A DNA stretch of 64,000 bases from PFJX01 sp031426735 (GCA_031426735.1 JASJPK010000084.1:1-64000), one strand, 5' to 3'. Positions 33,134 to 42,618 are shown, counted from the first letter of the stretch. Numbers and translations are program-made. The notes: a model not told the origin generated them from the sequence alone.

Positions 33134-36100
33134 TTACGAAACCGTCGCTTTCGTCGAGGTATGCGCGCGCTTGGCATGCGGCTTCCTGGCCAGTTCGCGC
33201 ACCCGTGCGGCAATCGCCTGGCGGGAGATGCCGTGGCGATCGAGCAATTGCTCCGCCGTGCCGGAATGCGGCTCGCTGGTGACCGCCAGAAAATGCAGGT
33301 GCGCCGCCTCGCCGACCACCTTCGCCACCGCGTCGCCGAGGCCGCCGTCCAGCCAATGGTCTTCCACCACCAGAATGGCTTCGGTGTCCCTGGCGGCTTT
33401 GAGCAGCGTCGCGACATCGAGCGGTTTGACCGAATAGGCGTCGATCACCCGCACCGCGATGCCGTCCGCCAGCAGGCTGTCGTGCGCGGCCAGCGCCTCG
33501 TGCAGCGTGATGCCGGCCGCTACGATGGTGAACCGGTCCTTGCGGGAACTGCGCAGCAGCTTGCTGCCGCCGACTGTGAAGGTTTCGTCGGCTGCGTAGA
33601 GCAGCGCCGTTTTCGGGCGACTGGTGCGCAGGTAGACGATGCCCTCGGTCTCCGCCGCCAGTTCCGTCAGCCGCGCCGCGCTGACCGCATCGGACGGATA
33701 CAGCACGGTGCTGCCCGGCAAGGCGCGGAACAGGGCGATATCCTCCAGCCCCATCTGCGACGGCCCGTCCTCGCCGATCGAAACGCCGGCGTGGCTGCCG
33801 CAGAACACCAGATGTTTCGGCCGGCTGTGCGCCGCCATGCGGATGAAATCGCCGGCGCGGGTAAGAAAGGCGGCGAAGCTGGAGACGAACGGAATCTTGC
33901 CCTCGGCGGCCAGGCCGAGCGCGACGCCGACCATGTTCTGCTCGGCGATCCAGCACTCGAAATAACGCTCGGGATACGCCTTGGCGAAAAACTCCGCGTA
34001 GGTCGAGTTCTTCACGTCGCCATCCAGCACGACGATAGCCGGGTTGTGTGCCCCCAGTTGCTGCAGGGCATGGCCGTATGCCTCGCGCGTGGCAACCTGT
34101 TGGTCGGCGGCATAGGCCAGCTTGAGCGGAGCCTTGTCGGCCTTGCCGGCCTTGGCGGCGCGGCGGCGCGGATGGCCGAGATGGCGTGGTTCTACCTGAA
34201 GCGGCGTCGGTGGCGTGTCTGCCGCCGCGCCGAGATCGGTCAGCGCCCAGTCCAGTTGCTCCCGGCTCACCGGCTTGCCGTGCCAGCCCTCGGCGTTCTC
34301 CAGAAAGGAGACGCCCTTGCCCTTGACGGTGCGCGCGACGATGGCGGTGGGGCCGCCGCTCCGGGCCGCTTCCAGCGCAGCCAGAATGGCGTCCATGTCA
34401 TGGCCGTCGATCTCGCTGACGCGCCAGCCGAACGCCTTGAAGCGGCCGGCCAGCAACGCGGTGTCGTGGCCGCTGGGCGCCGGGCCGGACTGGCCGAGGC
34501 CGTTCGCATCGACGATGGCGACCAGGTGCTCCAGCCGGTGCAGGACGGCGAACTGAGCCGCCTCCCAGACCGAACCTTCGGCGCATTCGCCGTCGCCGAG
34601 CAGGCAATAGACGCGCGCATCGATGCCGTCCAGGCGGTCGGCCAGCGCCATGCCGTTGGCGGCGGACAAGCCCTGCCCGAGCGAACCGGTCGCCACCTTG
34701 ACCCAGGCGTTGCCCGGCGTCGGGTGGCCCTCCAGGCTGCTGTCGAGCCGGCGCAGGCTCATCGGGTCTTCGCTCAGCGCGCCCGCTTCGGCCAGCGCGG
34801 CCCACAAAATGGGCGCGGCGTGCCCCTTGGACAGGACCAGGCGGTCGACATCGCGCGCCAGCGGCTGGCGCGGATCCCAACGCATTTCATGGAAGAACAA
34901 GGCCGCCACCAGATCCGCGCAGGACAGGCAGGAGGACGGATGCCCGGAACCGGCCGCGCTGGTCATCATCACCACCTGGCGGCGCAGGCTTTGCGCCACT
35001 TCCCGCAACGCTTTCGCCGCCTCGCGTTGCGGTGCGCTGCCGCCCTTCGCCGCGAGGGCGCGCAGCAGCGCATCGTAGGGATCGATGAATTTCTGCACGC
35101 CTTCGTTTTCGAGTTGCGCCGCGACCTGGGCGAAATCGATGCCCAGCGCCGCCAGATCGCGCATCGTCTGGCGGGCTTCCTTGACGCCCTGTTCCAGCGT
35201 CGCCGCCACCTCGCCGTGCTCGGCGAACGCGGCGATGGTCTCGTCCGGTAGCGTGTTGACGGTGTACGGCCCGATCAACGGTTCGACATACATGACATCG
35301 CGGTAGGCCGGATTTTTGGTGCTGGTGCTGGCCCACAGCACGCGCTGCACATGAGCGCCGAGGTCGGCCAGCATCTGCCAGCGTTCGCCGGAAAAGATCG
35401 CCTGGAAGCGGTGATAGGCCAGCTTGGCATTGGCGATGGCGGCCTGGCCGAGCAACTGCCGCGCCGCGGCATCGTGGCAGGTGCCGAAGCGCTGGGCGAG
35501 CAACTGGTCGATCAGCAGATCGATCCGGCTCAGGAAGAAGCTCGCCACCGAAGCCACATCGCGTAACGGCTTTGCCGCTTCCAGGCGCCGTTCCAGCGCG
35601 CGCAGATACGCCTTGGCCACCGCCTCGTAGGCAGCGACCGAAAACAGCAGCGTGATGTTGACCGGGATGCCCTCGAACAGGCACTGCTCGACCGCCGCGA
35701 CGCCCGCCGCCGTGCCGGGAATCTTGATCAACAGGTTCGGCCGATCCACCGCCTTGAACAGGCGGCGCGCCTCGATCACGGTGGCCTCGGTGTCGTGCGC
35801 CAGATGCGGCGAAACCTCCAGGCTGACGAAGCCGTCGGCGCCACCCTCGCGGTCGAATACCGGCCGCAGGATGTCGCAAGCGTCGCGCACATCGGCCACC
35901 GCCAGCGCCTCGTAGACCTGCTCCGGCGAACCGCCGGCGTCGAACAACTGGCGGATGCGCGCGTCGTAGTCCGAACTGCCGGTGATCGCCTTGTGGAAGA
36001 TGGCCGGGTTCGACGTGACGCCGCGCAAACCTTCCCCGCGCACGCGGCGCTCCAGTTCGCCGCCGGCGATCTTGCCGCGGGTCAGGTTGTCGAGCCAGTA

Positions 36101-36145
36101 GCTTTGGCCAAAGTCGATGAGTTGCAGCAACGGATTTGCAGGCAT
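33134..36145 (-). CDS. Transaldolase-transketolase fusion protein
   Basis: 1003 aa, two enzymes in one chain. Residues about 1-370 are a transaldolase (NLTRGKIAGGELERRV, GVTSNPAIFHKAI, LLIKIPGTAAGVAA, INVTLLFSV-like INITLLFS). Residues about 385-1003 are a complete transketolase of the short type: SAAGSGHPSSCLS, KGHAAPILWAAL, the thiamine-diphosphate motif GDGECAEGSVWEA...DANGLGQSG, and the pyrimidine-domain catalytic Glu in CWIAEQNMVGVALG. Together they cover the non-oxidative pentose-phosphate steps. The start at 36145 (MPANPLLQLIDFGQSYW) fits the transaldolase family. A REP lies 23 bp upstream of the start. Confidence 0.93.
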   Translation of the reverse strand: MPANPLLQLIDFGQSYWLDNLTRGKIAGGELERRVRGEGLRGVTSNPAIFHKAITGSSDYDARIRQLFDAGGSPEQVYEALAVADVRDACDILRPVFDREGGADGFVSLEVSPHLAHDTEATVIEARRLFKAVDRPNLLIKIPGTAAGVAAVEQCLFEGIPVNITLLFSVAAYEAVAKAYLRALERRLEAAKPLRDVASVASFFLSRIDLLIDQLLAQRFGTCHDAAARQLLGQAAIANAKLAYHRFQAIFSGERWQMLADLGAHVQRVLWASTSTKNPAYRDVMYVEPLIGPYTVNTLPDETIAAFAEHGEVAATLEQGVKEARQTMRDLAALGIDFAQVAAQLENEGVQKFIDPYDALLRALAAKGGSAPQREAAKALREVAQSLRRQVVMMTSAAGSGHPSSCLSCADLVAALFFHEMRWDPRQPLARDVDRLVLSKGHAAPILWAALAEAGALSEDPMSLRRLDSSLEGHPTPGNAWVKVATGSLGQGLSAANGMALADRLDGIDARVYCLLGDGECAEGSVWEAAQFAVLHRLEHLVAIVDANGLGQSGPAPSGHDTALLAGRFKAFGWRVSEIDGHDMDAILAALEAARSGGPTAIVARTVKGKGVSFLENAEGWHGKPVSREQLDWALTDLGAAADTPPTPLQVEPRHLGHPRRRAAKAGKADKAPLKLAYAADQQVATREAYGHALQQLGAHNPAIVVLDGDVKNSTYAEFFAKAYPERYFECWIAEQNMVGVALGLAAEGKIPFVSSFAAFLTRAGDFIRMAAHSRPKHLVFCGSHAGVSIGEDGPSQMGLEDIALFRALPGSTVLYPSDAVSAARLTELAAETEGIVYLRTSRPKTALLYAADETFTVGGSKLLRSSRKDRFTIVAAGITLHEALAAHDSLLADGIAVRVIDAYSVKPLDVATLLKAARDTEAILVVEDHWLDGGLGDAVAKVVGEAAHLHFLAVTSEPHSGTAEQLLDRHGISRQAIAARVRELARKPHAKRAHTSTKATVS

Positions 36146-36167
36146 GGCCGTTTCCTCACGTTGTGTT

Positions 36168-36193
36168 GTAGGAGCGCCTTCCAAGGCGCGATC
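36168..36193 (+). repeat. REP element (GTAGGAGCGCCTTCCAAGGCGCGATC)
   Basis: Single copy of the main REP: GTAG head, stem GCGCCTT/AAGGCGC and tail GATC. It lies between the peroxidase-like gene and the fusion gene, which are 76 bp apart. Confidence 0.85.
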
Positions 36194-36221
36194 GCTCTGA
36201 GCATCGCCTGGACCAACATCT

Positions 36222-37607
36222 TCAAAGCTGACGCAGGAAGGCCACCAGATCCGCTTTTTCCTGCCGGTCGAGCTGCGTGCCGAGCACCAGATTGAAGAAC
36301 TCCACGGTGTCCTCCAGCGTCAGCAAACGGTCGTCGTGCAGATAGGGCGGCGAGTCCTTGATGCCGCGCAGCGGGAAAGTCTTGATCGGCCCATCGGCGC
36401 TGGCCAGGCGGCCATTCACCAACTGCGGCTTGAAGAAGCGCTCGGTGCGCAGGTTGTGCATCAGGTTGTCGGTGTAATACGGCGGCAGATGGCAATTGGC
36501 GCACTGGCCCTTGCCGAAGAACACCGCCTGGCCGCGCAGTTCGGCCTCGCTCGCCTTGGCTGGATCGAGCCGGCCCAGCAGGTTGAGCTTGGGCGCCGGC
36601 GGGAAGTCGAGCAGCGCCTGGAACTCGCCCATGAAATGCACCTGGCTGCCGCGCTCCAGGATGTTGACGCCCTTCTTGGTGGCGGTCACCGGGTCGCCGT
36701 CGAAATAGGCGGCGCGTTGCTCGAACTCGGTGAAGTCCTCGACGCTCTTCAGCGCCCGCTGCGAACCGAACAGGCGCTGGATGTTGACGCCGCGCAGGCT
36801 GGGCGTGTCGATGCGATGGCGCAATTCCTGCGGCCGGATGTCGCCGACCAGATGCGTGGCGGCGTTGGTGTGGCCGTTGACGTGGCATTCGAAACACATG
36901 ACGCCGCGACTTGCCGCCAGTGTGCGGCGATCCTCGGTCTGGTTGAACTGCTGCTGCGGAAACGGCGTCAACAGCAGGCGCAAACCCTCCAGCTGCTTCG
37001 GGTTGAGGATGCCGTTGAACAGCTCGTAGTAGTTCATGATGGTCAGCAACTGCCCCTTGGACACGTCGCCCAGATCCGGCCGCGTGGTCAGAAAGATGGG
37101 CGGCGGGAACTCGGGCAGGAAATGGTCGGGCAGGTCGAAGTCGAGGTCGAAGCGGGTCAGATCGCGCCCCTCCTGCTTCTTGATCTCATCGAGATGAAAT
37201 TTCGGAAACACCATGCCGCCTTCGGCCTGGTTGGGATGCGGCAACGGCAGGAAACCCAGCGGCCACAGGTTGCCGGCGCGGATATCTTCTGGTGTGGACT
37301 GCGCCAGTTGTTCCCAGGTCACCCCGGCCGGCAAACGCACGCGCACCCCGGCCTGCACCGCTTTGCCGCGCGCCATGGTGACTTCCTGCACGGGCCGGTC
37401 GGCGAGGTCGTAGCGCTGTTCCAGCAAGACCTGCTGGCGCGCCATCACAGCCGGCTTGTCGGCCTGCATGCGCTTGACGGTGTCTTTGAAGTCCTCCTTG
37501 GCGACCACCGGCGAATAGCTCGAACGCGGCGCCTCGGCGCCGGCGGCTGCGACAAACCCGAGCAGCGCCACGCCGCACAGGGCCTTTCTGGCAAATTGAT
37601 GGTGCAT
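36222..37607 (-). CDS. Di-haem cytochrome c peroxidase-like protein
   Basis: 461 aa. Signal peptide MHHQFARKALCGVALLGFVAAAGA; two c-type haem sites, CFECH near residue 236 and CANCH near residue 369, and a methionine/histidine-rich C-terminal half with SPPYLHDDRLLTLEDTVEFF. That last motif is typical of the MauG/bacterial peroxidase superfamily. It is periplasmic. Whether it reduces hydrogen peroxide or acts on another substrate cannot be told; the N-terminal 200 residues are unlike classical CcpA. It lies upstream of the tal-tkt fusion on the same strand. Confidence 0.82.
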   Translation of the reverse strand: MHHQFARKALCGVALLGFVAAAGAEAPRSSYSPVVAKEDFKDTVKRMQADKPAVMARQQVLLEQRYDLADRPVQEVTMARGKAVQAGVRVRLPAGVTWEQLAQSTPEDIRAGNLWPLGFLPLPHPNQAEGGMVFPKFHLDEIKKQEGRDLTRFDLDFDLPDHFLPEFPPPIFLTTRPDLGDVSKGQLLTIMNYYELFNGILNPKQLEGLRLLLTPFPQQQFNQTEDRRTLAASRGVMCFECHVNGHTNAATHLVGDIRPQELRHRIDTPSLRGVNIQRLFGSQRALKSVEDFTEFEQRAAYFDGDPVTATKKGVNILERGSQVHFMGEFQALLDFPPAPKLNLLGRLDPAKASEAELRGQAVFFGKGQCANCHLPPYYTDNLMHNLRTERFFKPQLVNGRLASADGPIKTFPLRGIKDSPPYLHDDRLLTLEDTVEFFNLVLGTQLDRQEKADLVAFLRQL

Positions 37608-37711
37608 GTCGTGCCCTCCTCGTTGTTTTGGCTCGTCCGCGGCAGCGGCAGGCGTCCTTGAGTTCTAGACCCGTGCGGAGGGCGATGACATTGCGGTTTT
37701 CTTTAGCGCCG

Positions 37712-37781
37712 GATCGCGCCTTGGAAGGCGCTCCTACGGGCGGCGATGCGATGTTGTAGGAGCGCCTTCCAAGGCGCGATC
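37712..37781. repeat. Inverted REP pair (BIME)
   Basis: GATCGCGCCTTGGAAGGCGC ending CTCCTAC (37712-37737) is followed by the opposite copy GTAGGAGCGCCTTCCAAGGC ending GCGATC (37756-37781). Two REPs facing each other form a bipartite element in the 359-bp gap between the peroxidase-like gene and the DUF1269 gene. Confidence 0.9.
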
Positions 37782-37803
37782 CCGCCACACCAAAAATTGC
37801 GCC

Positions 37804-37821
37804 CGTCGTCGCCAAACGACA
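37804..37821. promoter_or_regulatory. GlrR-type operator of the DUF1269 gene
   Basis: CGTCGTCGCCAAACGACA matches TGTC-N10-GACA with one mismatch and sits 90 bp upstream of the -24/-12 element at 37911. Confidence 0.5.
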
Positions 37822-37910
37822 CGCATGCCTAGGCTGCGCCCGATCCGCAGCCAGCTTGAACATAACGCATGCCTGCACTATCAAAGGCTTACCAGGATTT
37901 TCCAGCGAGC

Positions 37911-37926
37911 GGGCATGGATTCTGCA
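37911..37926 (+). promoter_or_regulatory. Putative sigma54 promoter of the DUF1269 gene
   Basis: GGGCATGGATTCTGCA has GG at 37912-37913 and GC at 37924-37925, ten bases apart, with GGCAT at -24 and CTGCA at -12, like the PEP-CTERM promoter. Predicted start near 37937, about 30 bp before the ATG. Confidence 0.55.
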
Positions 37927-37966
37927 TAAGCCCTGGCCCACTCGATGCACGCGGAGGTAAGCGGAG

Positions 37967-38482
37967 ATGCAACGTTTATATTTCTTGATTCCCGATGCCG
38001 AAACGGCCAAGCGCGTCGTCGACGATCTGCTGCGCGTCGCCATCCCGGCCCACCACATTCATGTCGTGGCCAAGGATCACCATCTGTTGCGCGAACATGA
38101 CATCCCTGAAGCCAGCCTGCTGCAGGAAACCGATATCGTGCCGGCAATCGAACGCGGCCTCGCTGCGGGCGGCGCCACCGGTCTGGTTGCCGGTCTGGTG
38201 GCGGTGACTTTTCCGCCGGCCGGACTGGTGCTCGGCGGCGGCGCGATTCTCGCGCTGACTGCGGCAGGTGCGGGTTTCGGCGCCGTAGTGGCGCCGATGC
38301 TGGGGATTTCGCTGCCGAACAGCAAACTCCAGCGCTTCGAACTCGCCATCGAGGCGGGCGAACTGCTGATGCTGGTCGACGTGCCCAGAGCGGATATCGA
38401 CAGCATCGGCCAACTGATCCGCAACCTGCATCCGGAAGTCGATCTCGAAGGTACGCAGCCGGTGTTGCCACCGGCTGCGTGA
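37967..38482 (+). CDS. DUF1269 family membrane protein
   Basis: 171 aa. An N-terminal ferredoxin-like half (RLYFLIPDAETAKRVVDDLL, HIHVVAKDHHLLREHDIPEA) and a Gly/Ala-rich double hydrophobic hairpin (GGATGLVAGLVAVTFPPAGL, then LTAAGAGFGAVVAPMLG), followed by ELLMLVDVPRADIDSIGQLI. Family members are general-stress or envelope proteins of unknown action. RBS GGAGGTAAGCGGAG. It may head a transcript running into the hypothetical gene and ligD-ku. A GlrR-type site and a sigma54-like promoter lie upstream. Confidence 0.82.
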   Translation: MQRLYFLIPDAETAKRVVDDLLRVAIPAHHIHVVAKDHHLLREHDIPEASLLQETDIVPAIERGLAAGGATGLVAGLVAVTFPPAGLVLGGGAILALTAAGAGFGAVVAPMLGISLPNSKLQRFELAIEAGELLMLVDVPRADIDSIGQLIRNLHPEVDLEGTQPVLPPAA

Positions 38483-38528
38483 GGCAGGCGCCCGCAAGGG
38501 AAGCCGTTTTTTCTGTGGAGGAGCAAAC

Positions 38529-38933
38529 ATGACAAGCGAAAAACAGCGTGACGCGGCCAGACACACCCGCCGTCGCCAGAAGCCCGGCAGCGCCGGCGAA
38601 GGCAACTATTTCCATGTCGGTGTGCTGCCCAGCACCGGCTTCAAGACATTCCGCACGCAGGACGTCGGCGAACCCGGCCACATTCAGCGCGTTGCCGGCA
38701 GGCGCGGCGACGGGACATGGGAAACCGTGAAATGGCTGATCGGCAAGGAGGACGCCCACATCGAGGACGATGAACTCATCCCGGACAGCGAGGAAGCGGA
38801 AAAACTGCTCGACGAGCTGGGCGCCGAACCCATCCACATCGAAGGCGACATTTTCGAGGCGAAGCGGCCTTCCGCCCATGCCCGCGCCGGCAAGACCAGC
38901 CACCCGAAAAGCCAGCCGTCACAGCACAAGTAG
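38529..38933 (+). CDS. Hypothetical protein in the NHEJ cluster
   Basis: 134 aa, soluble. A basic N-terminus (KQRDAARHTRRRQKPGSAG), a central FHVGVLPSTGFKTFRTQDVG and TWETVKWLIGKEDAHIEDDE, an acidic middle and a basic tail. No family was recognised. RBS GTGGAGGAG precedes the ATG. It lies between a DUF1269 gene and ligD; charged tails suggest nucleic-acid contact, but that is inference only. Confidence 0.68.
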   Translation: MTSEKQRDAARHTRRRQKPGSAGEGNYFHVGVLPSTGFKTFRTQDVGEPGHIQRVAGRRGDGTWETVKWLIGKEDAHIEDDELIPDSEEAEKLLDELGAEPIHIEGDIFEAKRPSAHARAGKTSHPKSQPSQHK

Positions 38934-38946
38934 CCGCGCGACGGCG

Positions 38947-41673
38947 GTGTCGCAGTCAAGCGCCGGCGGCCATGCCGGCGGCCGGCTCGACACTTACGCC
39001 GCGCGGCGCCAGTTCGCCGTCACGCCGGAACCCGCGCCGGAACCCGCCGCCGCGCCGGCCGGTGAACGGGACGGGCCGTTGCTGTTCGTTGTGCAGCAAC
39101 ATGCGGCGCGGCAGCGGCATTACGACTTCCGGCTCGAACTGGATGGCGTGCTGAAATCGTGGGCGGTGCCGAAAGGCCCCGCACTCGATCCCGAGGTACG
39201 CCGTCTGGCGGTCGAGACGGAAGACCATCCGTTCGGCTACGCCTCCTTCGAGGGCGTCATTCCCGCCGGCCATTACGGCGCCGGCGAAGTCATCGTGTGG
39301 GATTGCGGCGCCTATGCGCCGGATGAGCACAACGCAGCGGACAACGCGACCTGGTGGCATGACCGGCATGCCGCCGAAGAGCGCGTGCGCGCGGCCCTGG
39401 CGGCAGGCAAGCTGAGCTTTTTCCTGCGCGGCGAGAAGCTGAAGGGCTCGTTCGCGCTGGTGCGTAGCGCAACCCCGAAGAACTGGTTGCTGATCAAACA
39501 CCGCGACCGCTTCACCGCGCCGGCGCCGGACGATGCCGACCATTCCGTGCTGAGCGGCTTGACGCTGGATGAACTGAAGGCGGGCAGCGTCGCCGCCCGG
39601 CTTGATGCCTCACGGCTGGCGCCGAACGGGCCGCGCGAAGCAATGCCGGCGCGACTGGCGCCGATGCTGGCGGAGTTGGGCGAAGCGCCGTTCACGCATG
39701 CCGACTGGCTGTTCGAGCCGAAGCTCGACGGCTATCGCGTGCTGGCCTTCGTTGCCGCCGGCGCGGCCAGGTTGCGCTCGCGGCGCGGCCTCGATTTGAC
39801 CGGCGTGTTCCCCGCCATCGCCGCCGAACTGGCGGCGCAGGCGGTCGACGGCATGCTGCTCGACGGCGAAATCGTCGCGTTCGACGCGGCCGGCAAACCG
39901 TCGTTCAACGCGCTGCAGAACCGCGCGCAATTGAAGACGTCGCGCGAAATCGCCGCCGCCGAACAGGCCACGCCGACGATTTTCTACGCCTTCGACCTGC
40001 TCCACTTCGCCGGCATCAACCTGCGCCCGGCGCCCTACGCGGAGCGCCGCCGCTACCTCGCGCAATGTCTGCTGCCGAGCGCCCACGTACAACTGGTGCA
40101 CGCCACCGACGACGGCCTCGGCCTGTATCCGGCGGCGCTGGCCAACGGCTGCGAGGGCATCATGGCGAAGCGCCGCGACAGCCGCTACCTGGCCGGCCGC
40201 CGCTCGCCGGCGTGGCTGAAACTCAAGGCGACGCAAAGCGCCGAGTTCGTCATCGCCGGCCACACGCGCGGCAAGGGCGCGCGCGAACCGCTCGGCGCTC
40301 TGCTGCTCGGTTACTGGCGGGACGGAGAGCTGATCTATGCCGGCCATGTCGGCAGCGGGCTCGACGAGGCGACGCTGCGCCGCCTCCGGCAGGATTTCGC
40401 CGCGCTGGCGACGCCGGCGATGCCGTTCGCGCAGCAGCCGCCGCTGCATCGCGCCACCACCTGGCTACGGCCGCAACTGGTCGCCGAGATACGCTTTGCC
40501 GAATGGACGCCGGACGGCTACCTGCGCGCGCCGGTGTTCCTGCGCCTGCGCGACGATGTCGATGCCGGGCGCGTGCGCCGCACCGAGCAGCAGCCCCATC
40601 GCGCCCCGGCCGAACCCGCGCACGCCGAGGTAATGCGGCAACTGGACGACACGCGGCCGGCTTTCACACTGGCGCTCGGCCCGCACCGGATCCGGCTGAC
40701 CCATCTCGACCGCGTCTACTGGCCGGCCGACGCCGCCCACGGCCGGCCGGCGCTGACCAAGCGCGATCTGCTGCGCTATTACACGCAGGTGTCGCCCTGG
40801 CTGTTGCCGCATGTCGCCGACCGGCCGCTAACCGTGATCCGGATGCCGGAAGGCATCGACGGCGAGCGCTTTTTCCAGAAACACTGGCCGCAACCGCTGC
40901 CGGAATTCGTCGAAACGGTCACGGTCTTCTCCGACAGCCGCAACGAGCGCCACGCCTATTTGCTCTGCAACAACCTGGCGACGCTGCTCTGGCTCGCCCA
41001 GGCCGGCGGCCTCGAATTGCATGTCTGGCATGCGCGCACGACGCCCAGCCCGGATGCTGCCGGGCACGGCACGGACTACGCCGCTTCGCTGGCGACGCTG
41101 CAAGCCTCGCGTCTCAACCATCCCGACTTTCTGCTGTTCGACCTCGACCCCTACATCTATTCCGGCCGGGAAGCCGCCGGCGCGGAACCCGAGTTCAACC
41201 CGGCCGCGTTCGAGAAGGGCAAGGAAGTGGCGTTTCATTTGCGGGAACTCCTGCAGGCCATGGCGCTCCAGCCATTGGTGAAGACCTCCGGCAAGACCGG
41301 GCTGCATATCTTCGTACCGATCGAGCGCACGCTGGATTTCACCGCCGTGCGCCAGGTTTGCGCGACGGTCGGCCAGCATCTGCTGCGCCAGCATCCGCAC
41401 CTGATCACGCTGGATTGGCCGGTCGCCCAGCGCAGCGGTCGGATCTTCATCGATTGCAATATGAACGTGCGCGGCAAGACGCTGTGCGCCGCCTATTCGC
41501 CCAGGGGCTTGCCCGGCGCGCCGGTGTCGATGCCGTTGAGCTGGGACGAACTGGCGACGGCGCAACCGCTCGATTTCAGTCTGCACAACGTCGCCGCGCG
41601 GCTGGCGCAAACCGGCGACCGCTGGCGCGACGCGTTGGCGAAAAAGCAGAGCCTGGAAAAAGCGGTCGAGTAG
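38947..41673 (+). CDS. ligD: Multifunctional DNA ligase D
   Basis: About 908 aa in the order phosphoesterase, ligase, polymerase, as in Pseudomonas. Phosphoesterase: FVVQQHAARQRHYDFRLELD, near residues 40-190. Ligase: catalytic lysine K259 in EPKLDGYRVLAF, with EGIMAKRRDSRYLAGR. Polymerase: LTHLDRVYWPADAAHGRPAL and catalytic DLDP near residue 732. With Ku it repairs double-strand breaks by end joining. The start is uncertain: GTG at 38947 is the best in-frame option. The stop TAG is supplied by the GTAG head of a REP. Confidence 0.92.
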   Translation: MSQSSAGGHAGGRLDTYAARRQFAVTPEPAPEPAAAPAGERDGPLLFVVQQHAARQRHYDFRLELDGVLKSWAVPKGPALDPEVRRLAVETEDHPFGYASFEGVIPAGHYGAGEVIVWDCGAYAPDEHNAADNATWWHDRHAAEERVRAALAAGKLSFFLRGEKLKGSFALVRSATPKNWLLIKHRDRFTAPAPDDADHSVLSGLTLDELKAGSVAARLDASRLAPNGPREAMPARLAPMLAELGEAPFTHADWLFEPKLDGYRVLAFVAAGAARLRSRRGLDLTGVFPAIAAELAAQAVDGMLLDGEIVAFDAAGKPSFNALQNRAQLKTSREIAAAEQATPTIFYAFDLLHFAGINLRPAPYAERRRYLAQCLLPSAHVQLVHATDDGLGLYPAALANGCEGIMAKRRDSRYLAGRRSPAWLKLKATQSAEFVIAGHTRGKGAREPLGALLLGYWRDGELIYAGHVGSGLDEATLRRLRQDFAALATPAMPFAQQPPLHRATTWLRPQLVAEIRFAEWTPDGYLRAPVFLRLRDDVDAGRVRRTEQQPHRAPAEPAHAEVMRQLDDTRPAFTLALGPHRIRLTHLDRVYWPADAAHGRPALTKRDLLRYYTQVSPWLLPHVADRPLTVIRMPEGIDGERFFQKHWPQPLPEFVETVTVFSDSRNERHAYLLCNNLATLLWLAQAGGLELHVWHARTTPSPDAAGHGTDYAASLATLQASRLNHPDFLLFDLDPYIYSGREAAGAEPEFNPAAFEKGKEVAFHLRELLQAMALQPLVKTSGKTGLHIFVPIERTLDFTAVRQVCATVGQHLLRQHPHLITLDWPVAQRSGRIFIDCNMNVRGKTLCAAYSPRGLPGAPVSMPLSWDELATAQPLDFSLHNVAARLAQTGDRWRDALAKKQSLEKAVE

Positions 41674-41695
41674 GAGCGCCTTCCAAGGCGCGATT
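41670..41695 (+). repeat. REP element overlapping the ligD stop codon
   Basis: GTAGGAGCGCCTTCCAAGGC then GCGATT. The GTAG head spans 41670-41673, and its TAG is the ligD stop codon. A single REP in the 61-bp ligD-ku gap. Confidence 0.88.
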
Positions 41696-41734
41696 TGTAC
41701 GCGATACGTTGAACCACATAAGGAGGTACCCACC

Positions 41735-42610
41735 ATGGCAGCCCGCTCGCTCAGTTCCCTGACCGTTTCCTTCGGCCTCGTCGCCATCCCGGTCAAGCTC
41801 TATTCCGCCACCCAGTCCGGCGGCGCGATTTCGTTCAACCTGCTGCATACCTGCGGCTCCCGCCTGAAGCAGCAATACATCTGCGCCAACGAAGGCGTCG
41901 TGGTGCCGCGCGAAGAAATGGTGAAGGGCTACGAATTCGCCAAGGACCAGTTCGTCGTGTTCACGCCGGACGAGCTCAAGGCGCTGGAAGAAGCCGGCTC
42001 GCACGCGGTGGAGATCAGCGAATTCGTGCCGATCGAGTCGATCGATCCGGTCTATTTCGACAAAGCCTACTATCTCGCCCCCGACCGCGGCGGCGCCAAG
42101 CCCTATGCGCTGCTGACGCAGGCGCTGCGCGATTCGGCGCGCTGTGCGGTGGGCCGCTGGGCCAGTCGCGGCAAACAGTACATCGTCATGCTGCGCCCGG
42201 TCGCAGACGGCCTGGTCATGCAACAACTGCTCTATGCCAGCGAGGTGCGCCGGATCGACGAACTGGAGATCCCGTCGGCCGCGGTCAAGGACGCGGAACT
42301 GCAGCTGGCGCGGCAACTGATCGAGCAGCAGAGTTCCGCCGCCTTCGATCCCGCCGCCTACAGCGATGCGGTGCGCGAGCGCATCGAGGCCGCCGTGCAG
42401 AAGAAGGTGGAAGGCAAGGAAATCGCCCTGCCCGAACCGATACCCGGTGGTGGCGCCCAGGTGATCGACCTGATGCAGGCGCTGCGCGACAGCCTGCGCA
42501 AGAAAGGCAGCCCGGCCGCGGCTGAGGCGGCGCCCACCCGCAAACCGCCACGCCGGGCGGCGCCCACCGCGCCGGCGGCGGAGAGCGGACGCAAGGCCGG
42601 CAAGAAATAA
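41735..42610 (+). CDS. ku: Non-homologous end-joining protein Ku
   Basis: 291 aa. Bacterial Ku core: LTVSFGLVAIPVKLYSATQS, FNLLHTCGSRLKQQYICANE, VEISEFVPIESIDPVYFDKA and KQYIVMLRPVADGLVMQQLL. A lysine/proline/alanine-rich C-terminal extension (KPPRRAAPTAPAAE) is common in proteobacterial Ku and aids DNA binding. It homodimerises on DNA ends and recruits LigD. RBS AAGGAGG precedes the ATG; it follows ligD directly. Confidence 0.95.
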   Translation: MAARSLSSLTVSFGLVAIPVKLYSATQSGGAISFNLLHTCGSRLKQQYICANEGVVVPREEMVKGYEFAKDQFVVFTPDELKALEEAGSHAVEISEFVPIESIDPVYFDKAYYLAPDRGGAKPYALLTQALRDSARCAVGRWASRGKQYIVMLRPVADGLVMQQLLYASEVRRIDELEIPSAAVKDAELQLARQLIEQQSSAAFDPAAYSDAVRERIEAAVQKKVEGKEIALPEPIPGGGAQVIDLMQALRDSLRKKGSPAAAEAAPTRKPPRRAAPTAPAAESGRKAGKK

Positions 42611-42618
42611 ATGCACCC

